64,000 nt of DNA, taken from assembly GCF_023559245.1 (NCBI RefSeq), contig NZ_CP097462.1:1364001-1428000 (forward strand), read 5' to 3'. Within the stretch, counting starts at the first letter, position 1; the number at the start of each line of letters is the position of its first letter. Shown here in pieces: positions 25,738 to 34,198 of this stretch. The notes under the pieces were generated by a model. The model searched no databases. It was not told the origin of the DNA and saw only the letters and a list, made by a program, of their open reading frames with translations. The stretch is from Sphingomonas sp. KRR8 (GTDB lineage Bacteria; Pseudomonadota; Alphaproteobacteria; Sphingomonadales; Sphingomonadaceae). Made by a program: the position numbers and the translations under genes.

Positions 25738-27804
25738 ATGGACGCGGTTCGCCAGGGTGGCTCGTCCGATCCCCTTGGCAGCGCGTCCAATCTGGAGGAC
25801 GTCGGCCGCACACTGAAGCGCGTACCCGTGGTGCGGGTGGCGCTGACCGCACTGCTGCTTGGAATAGCAGTGCTCGTGGCGCGCTTTTCCTGGACCCTGC
25901 CGATGACCAGCTTCGCCGAGCGGGTGGCCTTCGATGTCCGTTCCCTGCAGGCGGCGCTCTATCATCCCGCAAAGCAGGACAGCCGGATCCTGCTCGTACC
26001 CTATACGCAGGCCACTCAGGAGGCGACGGGCAAACGGTCGCCTCTCGACCGTGCGATTCTTGCCAAGGCCCTGGTCAACCTTGACCGCCTGCACCCGCGG
26101 GCGATCGGCATCGACATACTGATCGACCAGCCGCAACCCGACGACCCTCAGCTGCTCGCCGCATTTCGTACCCTGCGCACGCCAACGTGGCTCGCCTACG
26201 CCAGCGCCGAGCACAACGGCGACGACATGCAGCCGTGGCAACAGACGCGGCTCGACGCGCTGTTCAAGAGCCTGCGCGGCACCCAGGTGCGTCCTGCCAG
26301 CATCCACATCGACGCGGACGGCGACAATGCCATGCGCAACTGGCCGATCGTCTCACCCGACCTTCCGCCGTTTCTTCCGCTGGCGCTCGCCGGCACGCCG
26401 AACGCCCAGCCCTATCAGGGCAGCATCCGCTACCGCATGCCGGCCGACCCGGAACGGCAGGTATTTCTTTCCCTGCCGATCGACCTGTTCGCCGATCCGG
26501 CAACCGCCAGCGCCATGGCGGACCAGGTGCGCGGCCGGATCGTGATGATTGGCGGCGATCTGCCCGACTCGGACCGGTTCGTGACCCCCGAGGGGCGGCT
26601 TGCCAATTCCAGCAGCGCGCTCGGTCGGCAGTTCCGGGAGAATATCTCTGGCCTTGAAGTCCACGCCACCATGCTCGCGCAATGGCTCGACGGTCGCACC
26701 CCCGTTCCGACTGGTTCGCTGGCGCTCTGGGCGCTCGCCTGGCTGGTGGTTCTGGCGGGCGGGTTCACCGCCATGCTGGACGTGACTGGATGGAAGCTTG
26801 GGTTGGTGTTGGTCGGACAGCTGGTCTTCTTCGTGGTGACCCCCTTCTGGCTCCAGACCATCGGCGTCGATACGCGTGACCTGCCGGCCGTGGGCTGGAT
26901 CGTCGCCTGGTTCATCGCCTTCCTCACGACCGAAGCGGCGGTGCGGGTGCTAAGCTCGGAACAGCGCCGTTTCGCGACCGCGGCGCTGGGCAAGTACCTC
27001 CCGCGCGACATTGCGGCGCAGATCCTGCGCGATCCCGAGAAGCTCACTTTGTCGGGTGAAAAGAGGCCGATCTTCGCCCTCTTCACCGATCTCGAGGGGT
27101 TCACCCGGCTATCCCACCAAATTCCCGCGGAGCAGGTCGCCCCGCTGCTCAACGATTATCTCGACGGCATGTGCGAGATCGTGCTGCGGCACGGCGGCAC
27201 GATCGACAAGTTCGTCGGCGACGCCATCGTTGCCCTGTGGGGCGCTCCCATCGCACGCGAGGATGACGGCGACCGCGTCGCCGCCGCCATGCTCGACATG
27301 GTCGTCTTCGCCCGCGAGTTCAGTGGTGGCGATGGCAATGACGACCAGCCGCGCCTCGGCCAAACCCGCGTCGGCGTTCATCATGGCGAGGCGATCGTCG
27401 GCAACTTCGGAGGGCGGGACCGCTTTCAATATACCGCGCTCGGCGATGTAATGAACGCCGCCGCGCGACTGGAATCAGCGAACAAGGCGCTCAAGACCTG
27501 TGGCCTCATCAGCGAGCAGGCCCGATCGCTCGGCGGAAGTGACCTGTTCCGGCCGATGGGCCGCATCGTCCTATCCGGGCGGGCAACCCCGCTCGAAGTG
27601 TGGGAGCCTGCCGCCCAGATGCCGGCGGAAGAGCGCGAGAGGCTTACCGCGCTGTGGTCGCGGTTCGATGGCGGCGACCTTGCCGCGCTTGAGGAACTGC
27701 AATCATTAACTTCGCATTATCCAGATGATGCGGCTTTCCAGTTTTTCGTGTATCGGCTCGCTCAGTCCGGCCCGGGAGGGTTTTTCGAACTGCGGGAGAA
27801 ATAG
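25738..27804 (+). CDS. CHASE2-domain membrane adenylate cyclase
   Basis: A 688-residue sensor cyclase. One N-terminal helix (VALTALLLGIAVLVARF) leads into an extracytoplasmic CHASE2 domain (to about residue 320). Three helices follow (WALAWLVVLAGGFTAML, LVLVGQLVFFVVTPFWL, VGWIVAWFIAFLTTEA), then a C-terminal class III cyclase domain. There, FTDLEGFT and FVGDAIVALWG supply the metal-binding Asp residues. The Lys in DKFVGD and Asp in TALGDVMN fit ATP rather than GTP specificity, and NAAARLE supplies the transition-state Asn and Arg. The start at 25738 excludes 33 codons overlapping the previous gene. Cyclic AMP production in response to an outside signal is the predicted role. Confidence 0.88.
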   Translation: MDAVRQGGSSDPLGSASNLEDVGRTLKRVPVVRVALTALLLGIAVLVARFSWTLPMTSFAERVAFDVRSLQAALYHPAKQDSRILLVPYTQATQEATGKRSPLDRAILAKALVNLDRLHPRAIGIDILIDQPQPDDPQLLAAFRTLRTPTWLAYASAEHNGDDMQPWQQTRLDALFKSLRGTQVRPASIHIDADGDNAMRNWPIVSPDLPPFLPLALAGTPNAQPYQGSIRYRMPADPERQVFLSLPIDLFADPATASAMADQVRGRIVMIGGDLPDSDRFVTPEGRLANSSSALGRQFRENISGLEVHATMLAQWLDGRTPVPTGSLALWALAWLVVLAGGFTAMLDVTGWKLGLVLVGQLVFFVVTPFWLQTIGVDTRDLPAVGWIVAWFIAFLTTEAAVRVLSSEQRRFATAALGKYLPRDIAAQILRDPEKLTLSGEKRPIFALFTDLEGFTRLSHQIPAEQVAPLLNDYLDGMCEIVLRHGGTIDKFVGDAIVALWGAPIAREDDGDRVAAAMLDMVVFAREFSGGDGNDDQPRLGQTRVGVHHGEAIVGNFGGRDRFQYTALGDVMNAAARLESANKALKTCGLISEQARSLGGSDLFRPMGRIVLSGRATPLEVWEPAAQMPAEERERLTALWSRFDGGDLAALEELQSLTSHYPDDAAFQFFVYRLAQSGPGGFFELREK

Positions 27805-27806
27805 GG

Positions 27807-28490
27807 GTGAAATTCTCGAGGATACTCCTCGGCGCGCTACTTGTGACAGCCGCCTCGTCCGCGTCCGCCGCCATCATTGTCGTCCGCGCCGTCGGACCCA
27901 GTGCCGCTCAATATCCGGTCGGCAAGTCGCTACCTGACGGTGCTTCGGTGCGCCTGCGGGGTGGCGACACGCTCGTTCTGCTTGATGCCAAGGGCTCCCG
28001 CACGCTCAAGGGACCCGGCATCTTCCCGGCTGCCGCGAACGGCAGCGGCGCTGGCGTCAGCAGCTTCAGCGCACTGATGGCCTCGGCCAGCGGGCGCCGC
28101 GGCAGAGTTGGAGCGGTTCGCCCGCCGCCCCAGCCACGCCAGCTCTGGCAGGCCAGCAGCGACAAGTCGGAGACCTTCTGCTTCGTCAGTCCCAGCGGCG
28201 TGCTCATCCGGCGCGAAAACATCGCTGACGCGAAGACGATTACTGTGTCGGACCTTGCAACCGGCAAGACTGCCCCAGTGCGGTTCGCTGCAGCGCAGCA
28301 GATTGTGGAGTGGCCGTCGGCGGTCCCACTGGTGAGTGGCAATCGCTACCGGATTGGAACCGCCGAAACGGTGATGAAGCAGATCGCCGCCGGCGCCAGT
28401 TTCGCGGACCTTGGCAGCACGCTGATCCAGAACGGCTGCATGACCCAGCTCGACGCGCTGAGCACCACCACGGCCTACGCCGCCAACTAG
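27807..28490 (+). CDS. Exported protein partnered with the CHASE2 cyclase
   Basis: A 227-residue secreted protein with signal peptide (MKFSRILLGALLVTAASSASA). The segment VGKSLPDGASVRLRGGDTLVLLDAKGSRTLKGPG is reminiscent of FecR-type beta domains, and the middle is Gly/Ser/Arg-rich and disordered. It starts with GTG 2 bp after the cyclase stop, with GGGAG upstream, so the two are one unit. CHASE2 sensors are often found beside FecR-like or similar exported proteins, so this could be a ligand or modulator of the CHASE2 domain. That role is inferred from linkage. Confidence 0.7.
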   Translation: MKFSRILLGALLVTAASSASAAIIVVRAVGPSAAQYPVGKSLPDGASVRLRGGDTLVLLDAKGSRTLKGPGIFPAAANGSGAGVSSFSALMASASGRRGRVGAVRPPPQPRQLWQASSDKSETFCFVSPSGVLIRRENIADAKTITVSDLATGKTAPVRFAAAQQIVEWPSAVPLVSGNRYRIGTAETVMKQIAAGASFADLGSTLIQNGCMTQLDALSTTTAYAAN

Positions 28491-28491
28491 C

Positions 28492-29031
28492 CTAGGCGCC
28501 GCCCAGCAGGGCGTCTGCCAGCGGCAGGAGCAGCTTGACGTCCATCGCCACGCCGGCGGCGCGGCGAGCGGCGACGAACGCTGCCAGCTCGTGCCTGGGT
28601 ACCAGCCGAACGGTGATGTCCTCCTCGCCGGCGACGCCCCCACCCTGCCCGACCCGGCGCACGTCATGCGCGCGGACCAGGGTAAAACTCTCGCTGAGCA
28701 TTCCGGGCGACGCATGGAAGTCGCCCAGTCGCTCGATCCGGCCCGCGGTAAAGCCCGTCTCCTCCTCAAGCTCGGCGACAGCGGTGCTTTCCACCGTGGC
28801 GTTGGGGTCATGATCGCCGACCAGCCCGGCCGGCAGCTCCAGGCACGGGCCGCCGACCGCAACGCGATATTGCTCGACCAGGATCAGCTGGCCATCGATC
28901 TCGGCATGGATGACGACGGCGCGGATGCCGCCGACCCGGCCGGCGAACTCCCACTTGCCGCGGGTGCAGGCCTGGACGAAGCGGCCCTTCCACTGGACCT
29001 CCAGCGGCGCGGTGTAATCGGGGTCGGTCAA
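28492..29031 (-). CDS. NUDIX hydrolase, ADP-ribose pyrophosphatase-like
   Basis: A 179-residue NUDIX protein. The Nudix box reads GLVGDHDPNATVESTAVAEL followed by EEETGF. It carries a short insertion after the first Gly and Ala in place of the usual Arg before ELxEE; the metal-binding glutamates remain. VEQYRVAVGGPCLELPAG and FHASPGMLSE match ADP-ribose/nucleoside-diphosphate-sugar pyrophosphatases. It overlaps the TPM gene upstream by 4 bp and converges with the CHASE2 partner. Catalysis is likely but may be altered by the Arg loss. Confidence 0.83.
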   Translation of the reverse strand: MTDPDYTAPLEVQWKGRFVQACTRGKWEFAGRVGGIRAVVIHAEIDGQLILVEQYRVAVGGPCLELPAGLVGDHDPNATVESTAVAELEEETGFTAGRIERLGDFHASPGMLSESFTLVRAHDVRRVGQGGGVAGEEDITVRLVPRHELAAFVAARRAAGVAMDVKLLLPLADALLGGA

Positions 29032-29711
29032 AGCTCGATCAGTTTGTCGGGTATCTCGTTGTGATCATCGGCCGAACGCGGGAAATGCGCGGAAAGCACC
29101 CCGCCGACCAGCTCCACCGCTTTGATCAGCCCGTCGGCGGGCCGCCCTTGCCGGATCTCGGCGGTAAGCGCCGTCATCGTCTCGCCCCAGGTCTCGGGCG
29201 TAGTCACCGCCATAATCGCTTCGTCGGCGACGATCTCGGCCCGTCGCTCCGCCACCGACAGGTAGATGAGAATGCCGGTGCGACCTTCGGTGCGCCGCTC
29301 GGCCGAGGCCTTGAACAGCGCCACGGCGCGGCGCCGGACCCGTCGATGCTTGGTCACGCCCGGCGTCAGCGCCAGCCGCAGTGGTCGCCAGCGCAGGATC
29401 AGCAGCACCGCGGTGAACTTCAGCAGACACAGCGCCATGAGGAAGAACAGCGTCGCCCGAAGGCTCGGCGTGCCTGTCCAGTCGCTCCCAAGCAACGTCT
29501 CGCGCCACCACAGCAGCCAATTAGGGAAAGCGGCCGCCCAGGCCAGCACCAGGACCAGCGTCAGCACCGCCCATTGCAGGGCGACGTCATGATAAGGGTC
29601 GGACTGCTCGGTCACGACCGTGACGATCTCGCCCGCGCTTGCTCCCTCGGCGGCGGTCACCGCGGCGCTGACGCGTTCCCGGTCGGCCTCGCTGATGGCA
29701 ATGCTTACCAT
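29028..29711 (-). CDS. TPM-domain membrane protein
   Basis: A 227-residue protein with two membrane helices (residues about 45-70 and 85-110: LTLVLVLAWAAAFPNWLLWW, LFFLMALCLLKFTAVLLIL). A C-terminal TPM fold follows, in which RTGILIYLSVAERRAEIVAD is recognisable. The ATG at 29711 overlaps the stop of the upstream TPM gene by 7 bp. The longer open frame reads through Gly-Trp repeats of the neighbour in another phase and is rejected. It forms part of lemA-TPM-TPM. TPM proteins are linked to membrane-protein quality control and phosphate-related functions, but roles in bacteria are unclear. Confidence 0.82.
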   Translation of the reverse strand: MVSIAISEADRERVSAAVTAAEGASAGEIVTVVTEQSDPYHDVALQWAVLTLVLVLAWAAAFPNWLLWWRETLLGSDWTGTPSLRATLFFLMALCLLKFTAVLLILRWRPLRLALTPGVTKHRRVRRRAVALFKASAERRTEGRTGILIYLSVAERRAEIVADEAIMAVTTPETWGETMTALTAEIRQGRPADGLIKAVELVGGVLSAHFPRSADDHNEIPDKLIEL

Positions 29712-30553
29712 GAACCGCTCGCTCCGCCGCCGCCGGTCGAGCCGCCGCCGCCGCCCCAACCACCGAAGCCGCCGCCACCGCCGAAGCCGCCTCCGCCGCC
29801 CCAGCCGCCACCGCCACCCCAGCCGCCGCCTCGCGAGCCCCGGCTCAGGGCATCCAGCCCCCACAGCACCACCCATGGGCTGATCCCGCCGCCGCTGCGG
29901 CCACGATAGCGGCGGCCACCGAGCCGGCGGGTGAAGGACAGCAGCACGAACAGGATGACCATTCCCCACACAACCAGCGGCGCCAAGTCACCCGCTTGCG
30001 GAGTGCTCTGCTGCTGCCGTTGCTCTTGGGCAATCGTGGCCGCCTGCCGCTGCTGCTCTTCCGGCGACAACTGCATGAACTGGGCGATCGCGCCGACGCC
30101 CGCCTTGATGCCGCCAGGATAGTCGTTGCCCTTGAAGCGCGGCGTGATCTGCTCACGGATGATCCGCCCCGCCACGAGGTCGGTGAGAAAGCCACCCGCT
30201 CCATAACCGGTAGTGATGCGCACCCGCCGCTCGTTGGGCGCCACCAGCAGCAGGACGCCGTCGTCAGCCTCGCTGCTGCCAAGCTTCCACTCGCGGAACA
30301 ACAGGGGTGCATAGGTGTCGATGTCCTGCCCGCCGAGACTGTTGACGGTCGCGACCGCCAGCTGCCGCCCGGTCTGCTGCTTGAGCTGGTAAAGCTGCGC
30401 CGTGAGCGCCTGCTCGTCGGCGGGTGACAGGAGGTTGGCCTCATCGGTCACCCACCCCGTCTGCTTGGGGTAAGACTGCGCCAGCGCCGGTGCCGCGAGC
30501 AGCGCCAGCAACAGGAGGGCGAACCAGCGCCGCAAAGGTGCCGTCAGCGGCAC
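29705..30553 (-). CDS. TPM-domain protein with Gly/Trp-rich tail (YgcG-like)
   Basis: A 282-residue exported membrane protein. It has a signal peptide (WFALLLLALLAAPALAQ), the TPM domain (KQTGWVTDEANLLSPADEQAL, QLAVATVNSLGGQDIDTYA, RRVRITTGYGAGGFLTD), a linker, and one membrane helix (LVVWGMVILFVLLSF). It ends in a striking Gly/Trp/Phe low-complexity tail of GGGWGGGGG type. The start is the GTG at 30553, 10 bp after lemA; no ATG is available and the ribosome site is poor, so the exact start is uncertain. The operon partner LemA is the usual companion of this family. Confidence 0.82.
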   Translation of the reverse strand: MPLTAPLRRWFALLLLALLAAPALAQSYPKQTGWVTDEANLLSPADEQALTAQLYQLKQQTGRQLAVATVNSLGGQDIDTYAPLLFREWKLGSSEADDGVLLLVAPNERRVRITTGYGAGGFLTDLVAGRIIREQITPRFKGNDYPGGIKAGVGAIAQFMQLSPEEQQRQAATIAQEQRQQQSTPQAGDLAPLVVWGMVILFVLLSFTRRLGGRRYRGRSGGGISPWVVLWGLDALSRGSRGGGWGGGGGWGGGGGFGGGGGFGGWGGGGGSTGGGGASGSW

Positions 30554-30563
30554 GGGCGGACGA

Positions 30564-31163
30564 TCAGGCGCCGAAGTCGACCTTGGGCGCGTTCTGGGCG
30601 CCAGCCGATGCCTCGAACGGCACCTTCGGCTTGGCACCGTAGAAAATCTTGGCGCCGATCGCGTCGGGGAAGGTGCGGATCGTCGTGTTATACTGGCGCA
30701 CCGCTTCGTTATAATCGCGCCGGGCGAAGTCGATCCGGTTCTCGGTCCCTTCCAGCTGGGTCTGCAGGTCCGTGAAGTTCTGCAGGCTCTTCAGTTCGGG
30801 GTAACGCTCCTGGATCATCGGGCCGAGCAGCGGCCGAACGGCGGCCGTGACCTGCGCCTGCGCCGCGTCGAACGCGCGCACCTTCTGCGGGTCGGACAGG
30901 TCCTGCGGGCTGAGGTTCACGCTGGTCGCCTTCGCCCGCGCTTCGCTGACGCCGATCAGCACGGTGCTTTCCTGCTTGGCGGCGGCCTTCACGGTGGAGA
31001 CCAGATTGCCGATCAGGTCCGAACGGCGCTGATAGTCAGCCTGAAGGTCGGCCCACTTGGCGTTGACCTTCTCTTCCGACGTCGGGATCGAGTTCAATCC
31101 GCATGCCGAGAGGGTCAGCGCGGCGAGCGGCGCGGCAAGGCCGAAGCGGCGAAGTGCGGTCAT
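30564..31163 (-). CDS. lemA: LemA family lipoprotein
   Basis: A 199-residue LemA protein. A lipoprotein signal with lipobox LSAC and Cys21 replaces the usual transmembrane anchor. It is followed by the LemA helical bundle (KWADLQADYQRRSDLIGNLV, LIGVSEARAKAT, RPLLGPMIQERYPELKSLQN, ENRIDFARRDYNEAVRQYN). It is the first gene of lemA-TPM-TPM, with 10 bp to the next gene. The function of LemA is not established; the conserved linkage to TPM proteins suggests a shared envelope complex. Confidence 0.9.
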   Translation of the reverse strand: MTALRRFGLAAPLAALTLSACGLNSIPTSEEKVNAKWADLQADYQRRSDLIGNLVSTVKAAAKQESTVLIGVSEARAKATSVNLSPQDLSDPQKVRAFDAAQAQVTAAVRPLLGPMIQERYPELKSLQNFTDLQTQLEGTENRIDFARRDYNEAVRQYNTTIRTFPDAIGAKIFYGAKPKVPFEASAGAQNAPKVDFGA

Positions 31164-31222
31164 CTGTCCATGGTCCCCTGAAACTTCCAAGGTGCCTTAG
31201 ATAGATGACACACTTTGCGCTT

Positions 31223-33277
31223 TCAATTGGCGACGACCGGTCGTCCGCTGAAGCCCGCCGCTTCCCGAAGCGCGTCGCCGTCCATCAGCACCCCGTCTAG
31301 CACCACCTTGTCGACCTGCCGCAGCGCACCGAGGTTCGCCTCCGCGTCGCCATCGACCAGGATGAGATCGGCGGTCTTCCCGGGCGCCACCGAGCCGACC
31401 CGGCCATCCATGCCGGTCATCCGTGCGGGGATGATGGTCGCGGTCTGCAGCGCTTCGGCGTTGGTGAGGCCGGCCTGCTGATAGAGCTCAAGCTCACGGA
31501 CAATCTCCAGGCCATAACCGTCGGTGCCGGCGACGACCCGGACGCCCGCCTGGTGAAGCCGCCCCACCAGGCCGACCATCTTGGCGAAGCTCTTGCGGAA
31601 ATCGTCGCGGGTGAGGTTGGCGAACAGAGGATAGCCGGAGATCTTCCAGCCACGCGCCACGGCCGGCGGAGCGACCGGGGCATAAGGGGCATATTCGGGC
31701 GAGATGGCGCTGCCGTCCGAGGTCATCAGCGGCTCCCACACGGTGAGCGTGGGATCGACGATGGTCTTCCGCTTCGCCAGTTCCGCGTAGAAGGCCTTCA
31801 TCGCCGGCGAGTCGAGATCGACATCCTTGCCATACTGGGCTGGCCCCTCCAGCCTTGCGGCGGTGTTGGCCTTGTCGACCACCGACTGCGGCATGGCCTG
31901 CATCATGATGAAGTTGATGTGGGTGACCTCGTCATAACCGGCGCGCACCGCATCGAGCGGCCGCATGCCGGCCGGTACGTGGCCGTGGACGTGGAGACCC
32001 AGCTTGTGGGCCTCGGCAGCGCCCGGAGCGATCCACGCCGGATTCATCGAGGTGTAGAATTTCACGCCCCACATGCCCGCGGCCTTGATCTTGCGCACCG
32101 CGGCGATCGTCTCCTCCGCGCTGTTGACCGTCAGCGCGCCCTGCGCCGCCAGCGGATCCTTGCGATCGACGATCACCGACACCTTGCCGTCGGGCGCCAG
32201 CAGGTCTCCGGCCGCCCGCCGCTTGAAGATGCTCTGCGCGTCCTCGATCAGCGATCCGGGGCTGCGGTAATTGGTGATCCCGGTGGCGACATTCTGGATG
32301 AGCTCGAAGTCGTCACCACCGACATGGCGATGCGAATCCCACAGGCCCGGAAGCAGGGTCTTCCCGCGCCCATCGATCACGCGTGCGCCTGCGGGAGCAC
32401 GGAGCGACCCGCCCGCTCCGACCGCCGCCACCTTCCCGCCGGTCACCAGCACGGCGCGGTCGGGGAGGTATCGTCCGCCCACCGAATCGAACAGCTTCAC
32501 GTGGTCGAACAGGGTCGGGGCGGCATTGGCCGAGGCCAGGAACCGGTGAGAAACGTCACGCACCAGCTTGGCGGTCTCCTCCTCGCCGATTGCCTTCAGC
32601 CGCTCGGCATTGCCCTCATATCCTTCTGGCAGCAGGCTGATCTGCCCGGCCGAACCGAAGAACTTGTTGTCGGCCGTCAACCAATAGGGTCGCGGCGCGA
32701 AACCGAACCCTTCGGTGAAGCCAAGCTTGATCGTCTCCGGTCCCTTGGGGCCGGTGATTTCCACCGAGCGCACGATCCGCAGCCGGCCCTTTCCGCCCGG
32801 CAGCAGCTCGACCCCACGCTCACCGGCGGCGAGCAGTGCCGAGGCGTCATCGACCCCATCGAACCAGGGGCCACCGTAGCTGCTGTAGCGCTTGGTCCCG
32901 AAGGGTGCGGAGCCGCTGTCGACGGAGGTTTGCCAGTGCGCGATGCCCGCGGGATCGACGCTGAAATGTTCGGTCGCGTCACCGGAGTCGGTGTAGCCGC
33001 GAACGTCGATCGCCACCGGCCGGCCGTCGGGCCCCAAGGTCGTGACCTCGTCCACCTCGGTGATCCAGCCACGCAGCGACATCGACATGCGCGAGGCAAT
33101 GCGTCCGTCCGGCAGTGTCCAGACCCAATTGTCGCCGTGCTTGCCGGCCTTGGAAGAGATAGTGAAATGGCGCGCGGTCGGCGGGGGAACCAGCAACTGG
33201 TCCTTGGTCGCCGGAGCGGCGGAGGCCGTGACCGAGACGCCCGCCAGCAGCAGTGCGCAAACAAGCTTCTTCACCAT
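31223..33277 (-). CDS. Exported amidohydrolase-superfamily protein
   Basis: A 684-residue secreted protein with signal peptide (LVCALLLAGVSVTASA). The first 250 residues are a beta-rich region without a family I recognise. From about residue 300 the amidohydrolase TIM barrel begins: GKTLLPGLWDSHRHVGGDD, GLHVHGHVPAGMRP, GVRVVAGTDGYG and SVAPGKTADLILVDGD. The metal-binding histidines are present, though HRHVGG differs slightly from the common HxH. Related proteins hydrolyse dipeptides or cyclic amides. The substrate is unknown. Confidence 0.85.
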   Translation of the reverse strand: MVKKLVCALLLAGVSVTASAAPATKDQLLVPPPTARHFTISSKAGKHGDNWVWTLPDGRIASRMSMSLRGWITEVDEVTTLGPDGRPVAIDVRGYTDSGDATEHFSVDPAGIAHWQTSVDSGSAPFGTKRYSSYGGPWFDGVDDASALLAAGERGVELLPGGKGRLRIVRSVEITGPKGPETIKLGFTEGFGFAPRPYWLTADNKFFGSAGQISLLPEGYEGNAERLKAIGEEETAKLVRDVSHRFLASANAAPTLFDHVKLFDSVGGRYLPDRAVLVTGGKVAAVGAGGSLRAPAGARVIDGRGKTLLPGLWDSHRHVGGDDFELIQNVATGITNYRSPGSLIEDAQSIFKRRAAGDLLAPDGKVSVIVDRKDPLAAQGALTVNSAEETIAAVRKIKAAGMWGVKFYTSMNPAWIAPGAAEAHKLGLHVHGHVPAGMRPLDAVRAGYDEVTHINFIMMQAMPQSVVDKANTAARLEGPAQYGKDVDLDSPAMKAFYAELAKRKTIVDPTLTVWEPLMTSDGSAISPEYAPYAPVAPPAVARGWKISGYPLFANLTRDDFRKSFAKMVGLVGRLHQAGVRVVAGTDGYGLEIVRELELYQQAGLTNAEALQTATIIPARMTGMDGRVGSVAPGKTADLILVDGDAEANLGALRQVDKVVLDGVLMDGDALREAAGFSGRPVVAN

Positions 33278-33361
33278 CGCTTCATCCCCCTTGAGATGAA
33301 GCGAAGAGTGGCAGCTATCCGCCGTTTAGGGAAGGTGGGAGGCTTCTGTTGCCCGGCGCCT

Positions 33362-33712
33362 CCCGTGCCGCTGGAATCCCCTTCTGTTGCCCGGTGGGGT
33401 CCAACCGCGCTTTTGTCCTTGTAACTTAGTCCGTTGAGACCTTGTTACGCGGCAATCGCAAGAGCCTCGTTATCGTTGGCACTTGTGTGAAGAACGGTTT
33501 TACGGCTCGCTCACGCCGACTGGCAGCCCAATCTTTATTGCACCCGTCGATCCTGTTTCGCCCCCATCAGCAACGACGTTTCCCGTCGCTGGTGGTGGAG
33601 GCGCCGGGGTACTGCCCCCCGGGTCCGAAGTGCCTATTCCAGAAGGCGATCTACCAGCATAGCCGGTTGCCCGGCCCCTCATATGTAGGCCTTTGGCGCC
33701 CGCTTCTCAAGC
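33362..33712 (-). ncRNA. ssrA: tmRNA, circularly permuted two-piece form
   Basis: On the minus strand the acceptor piece comes first. It contains TTCGGACCCGGGGGG and ends GCGCCTCCACCA (CCA at 33593-33595). A short processed spacer with an AGCGACG/CGTCGTTGCT hairpin follows, then the coding piece starting GGGGGCGAAACAGGATCGAC at 33565. GGGGGCG pairs with CGCCTCC as the acceptor stem. The tag frame at 33445-33480 reads GCC AAC GAT AAC GAG GCT, then CTT GCG ATT GCC GCG TAA, giving ANDNEALAIAA. This is the arrangement known from alphaproteobacteria. Outer boundaries are approximate by some tens of bases. It rescues stalled ribosomes with SmpB. Confidence 0.93.
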
Positions 33713-33821
33713 ACGGCAGTGAATAAGCTTGAGCGGAACCGCGCGGACGGTCTGGCGTTGTGCCGCGCCAAGCGGGTAAGAGCACTCCGCTTAACGAGCA
33801 GATACGAAGGGGACTATTTCC

Positions 33822-34112
33822 ATGAAGAAGCTGACTTTCGCCGTTGTCGGCGCCGCCGCGCTCGCGCTCGCCGCCTGCGGTGGCAAGGGTGACGACAAGC
33901 TGGGCGACAACGTTCAGGCCAATTACGACAACGCCGCCGAGAACCTCGACATGATGGCGGACAACACCGCCGACGCGAATGCGGCCGACTCGCTGCACAA
34001 CCAGGCCGACGCGCTCAAGGCCGAGGGTGACCGTAAGGCGGACGCGATCGACGATGCCGACGTGAACGCGCAGAACAGCGCCGAAGCCGCTGCGGCCGTC
34101 AACGCGATGTAA
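33822..34112 (+). CDS. Small Ala/Asp/Asn-rich lipoprotein
   Basis: A 96-residue protein with a lipoprotein signal (VVGAAALALAACGGKG, lipobox LAAC). The rest is helical and dominated by Ala, Asp and Asn, with heptad-like repeats such as NYDNAAENLDMMADNTADAN. It may form a coiled coil in the periplasm, as Lpp-type proteins do, but there is no sequence match to Lpp. GAAGGGG precedes the ATG and a strong terminator follows, so it is transcribed alone. Function unknown. Confidence 0.78.
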   Translation: MKKLTFAVVGAAALALAACGGKGDDKLGDNVQANYDNAAENLDMMADNTADANAADSLHNQADALKAEGDRKADAIDDADVNAQNSAEAAAAVNAM

Positions 34113-34135
34113 TCCGTCGCCTCGGCGACAGATGG

Positions 34136-34170
34136 AAAGGCCGGTCCGCTCGCGGGCCGGCCTTTTTCTT
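34136..34170 (+). terminator. Rho-independent terminator of the small lipoprotein gene
   Basis: A stem AAGGCCGG/CCGGCCTT with GC-rich inner pairs and a short loop (arms about 34137-34150 and 34152-34164) leads directly into CTTTTTCTTT. Confidence 0.88.
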
Positions 34171-34198
34171 TGGGGATCGGGGGTCTACGTCGGATGCG

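Noticed and set aside
27930..28862. 310-codon minus-strand frame across the CHASE2 partner and NUDIX genes
   Set aside because: Shadow of both real genes; no family match.
33590..33720. Structured segment first considered as 4.5S or 6S RNA
   Set aside because: The encoded CCA, acceptor pairing and tag frame show it is the acceptor piece of tmRNA.
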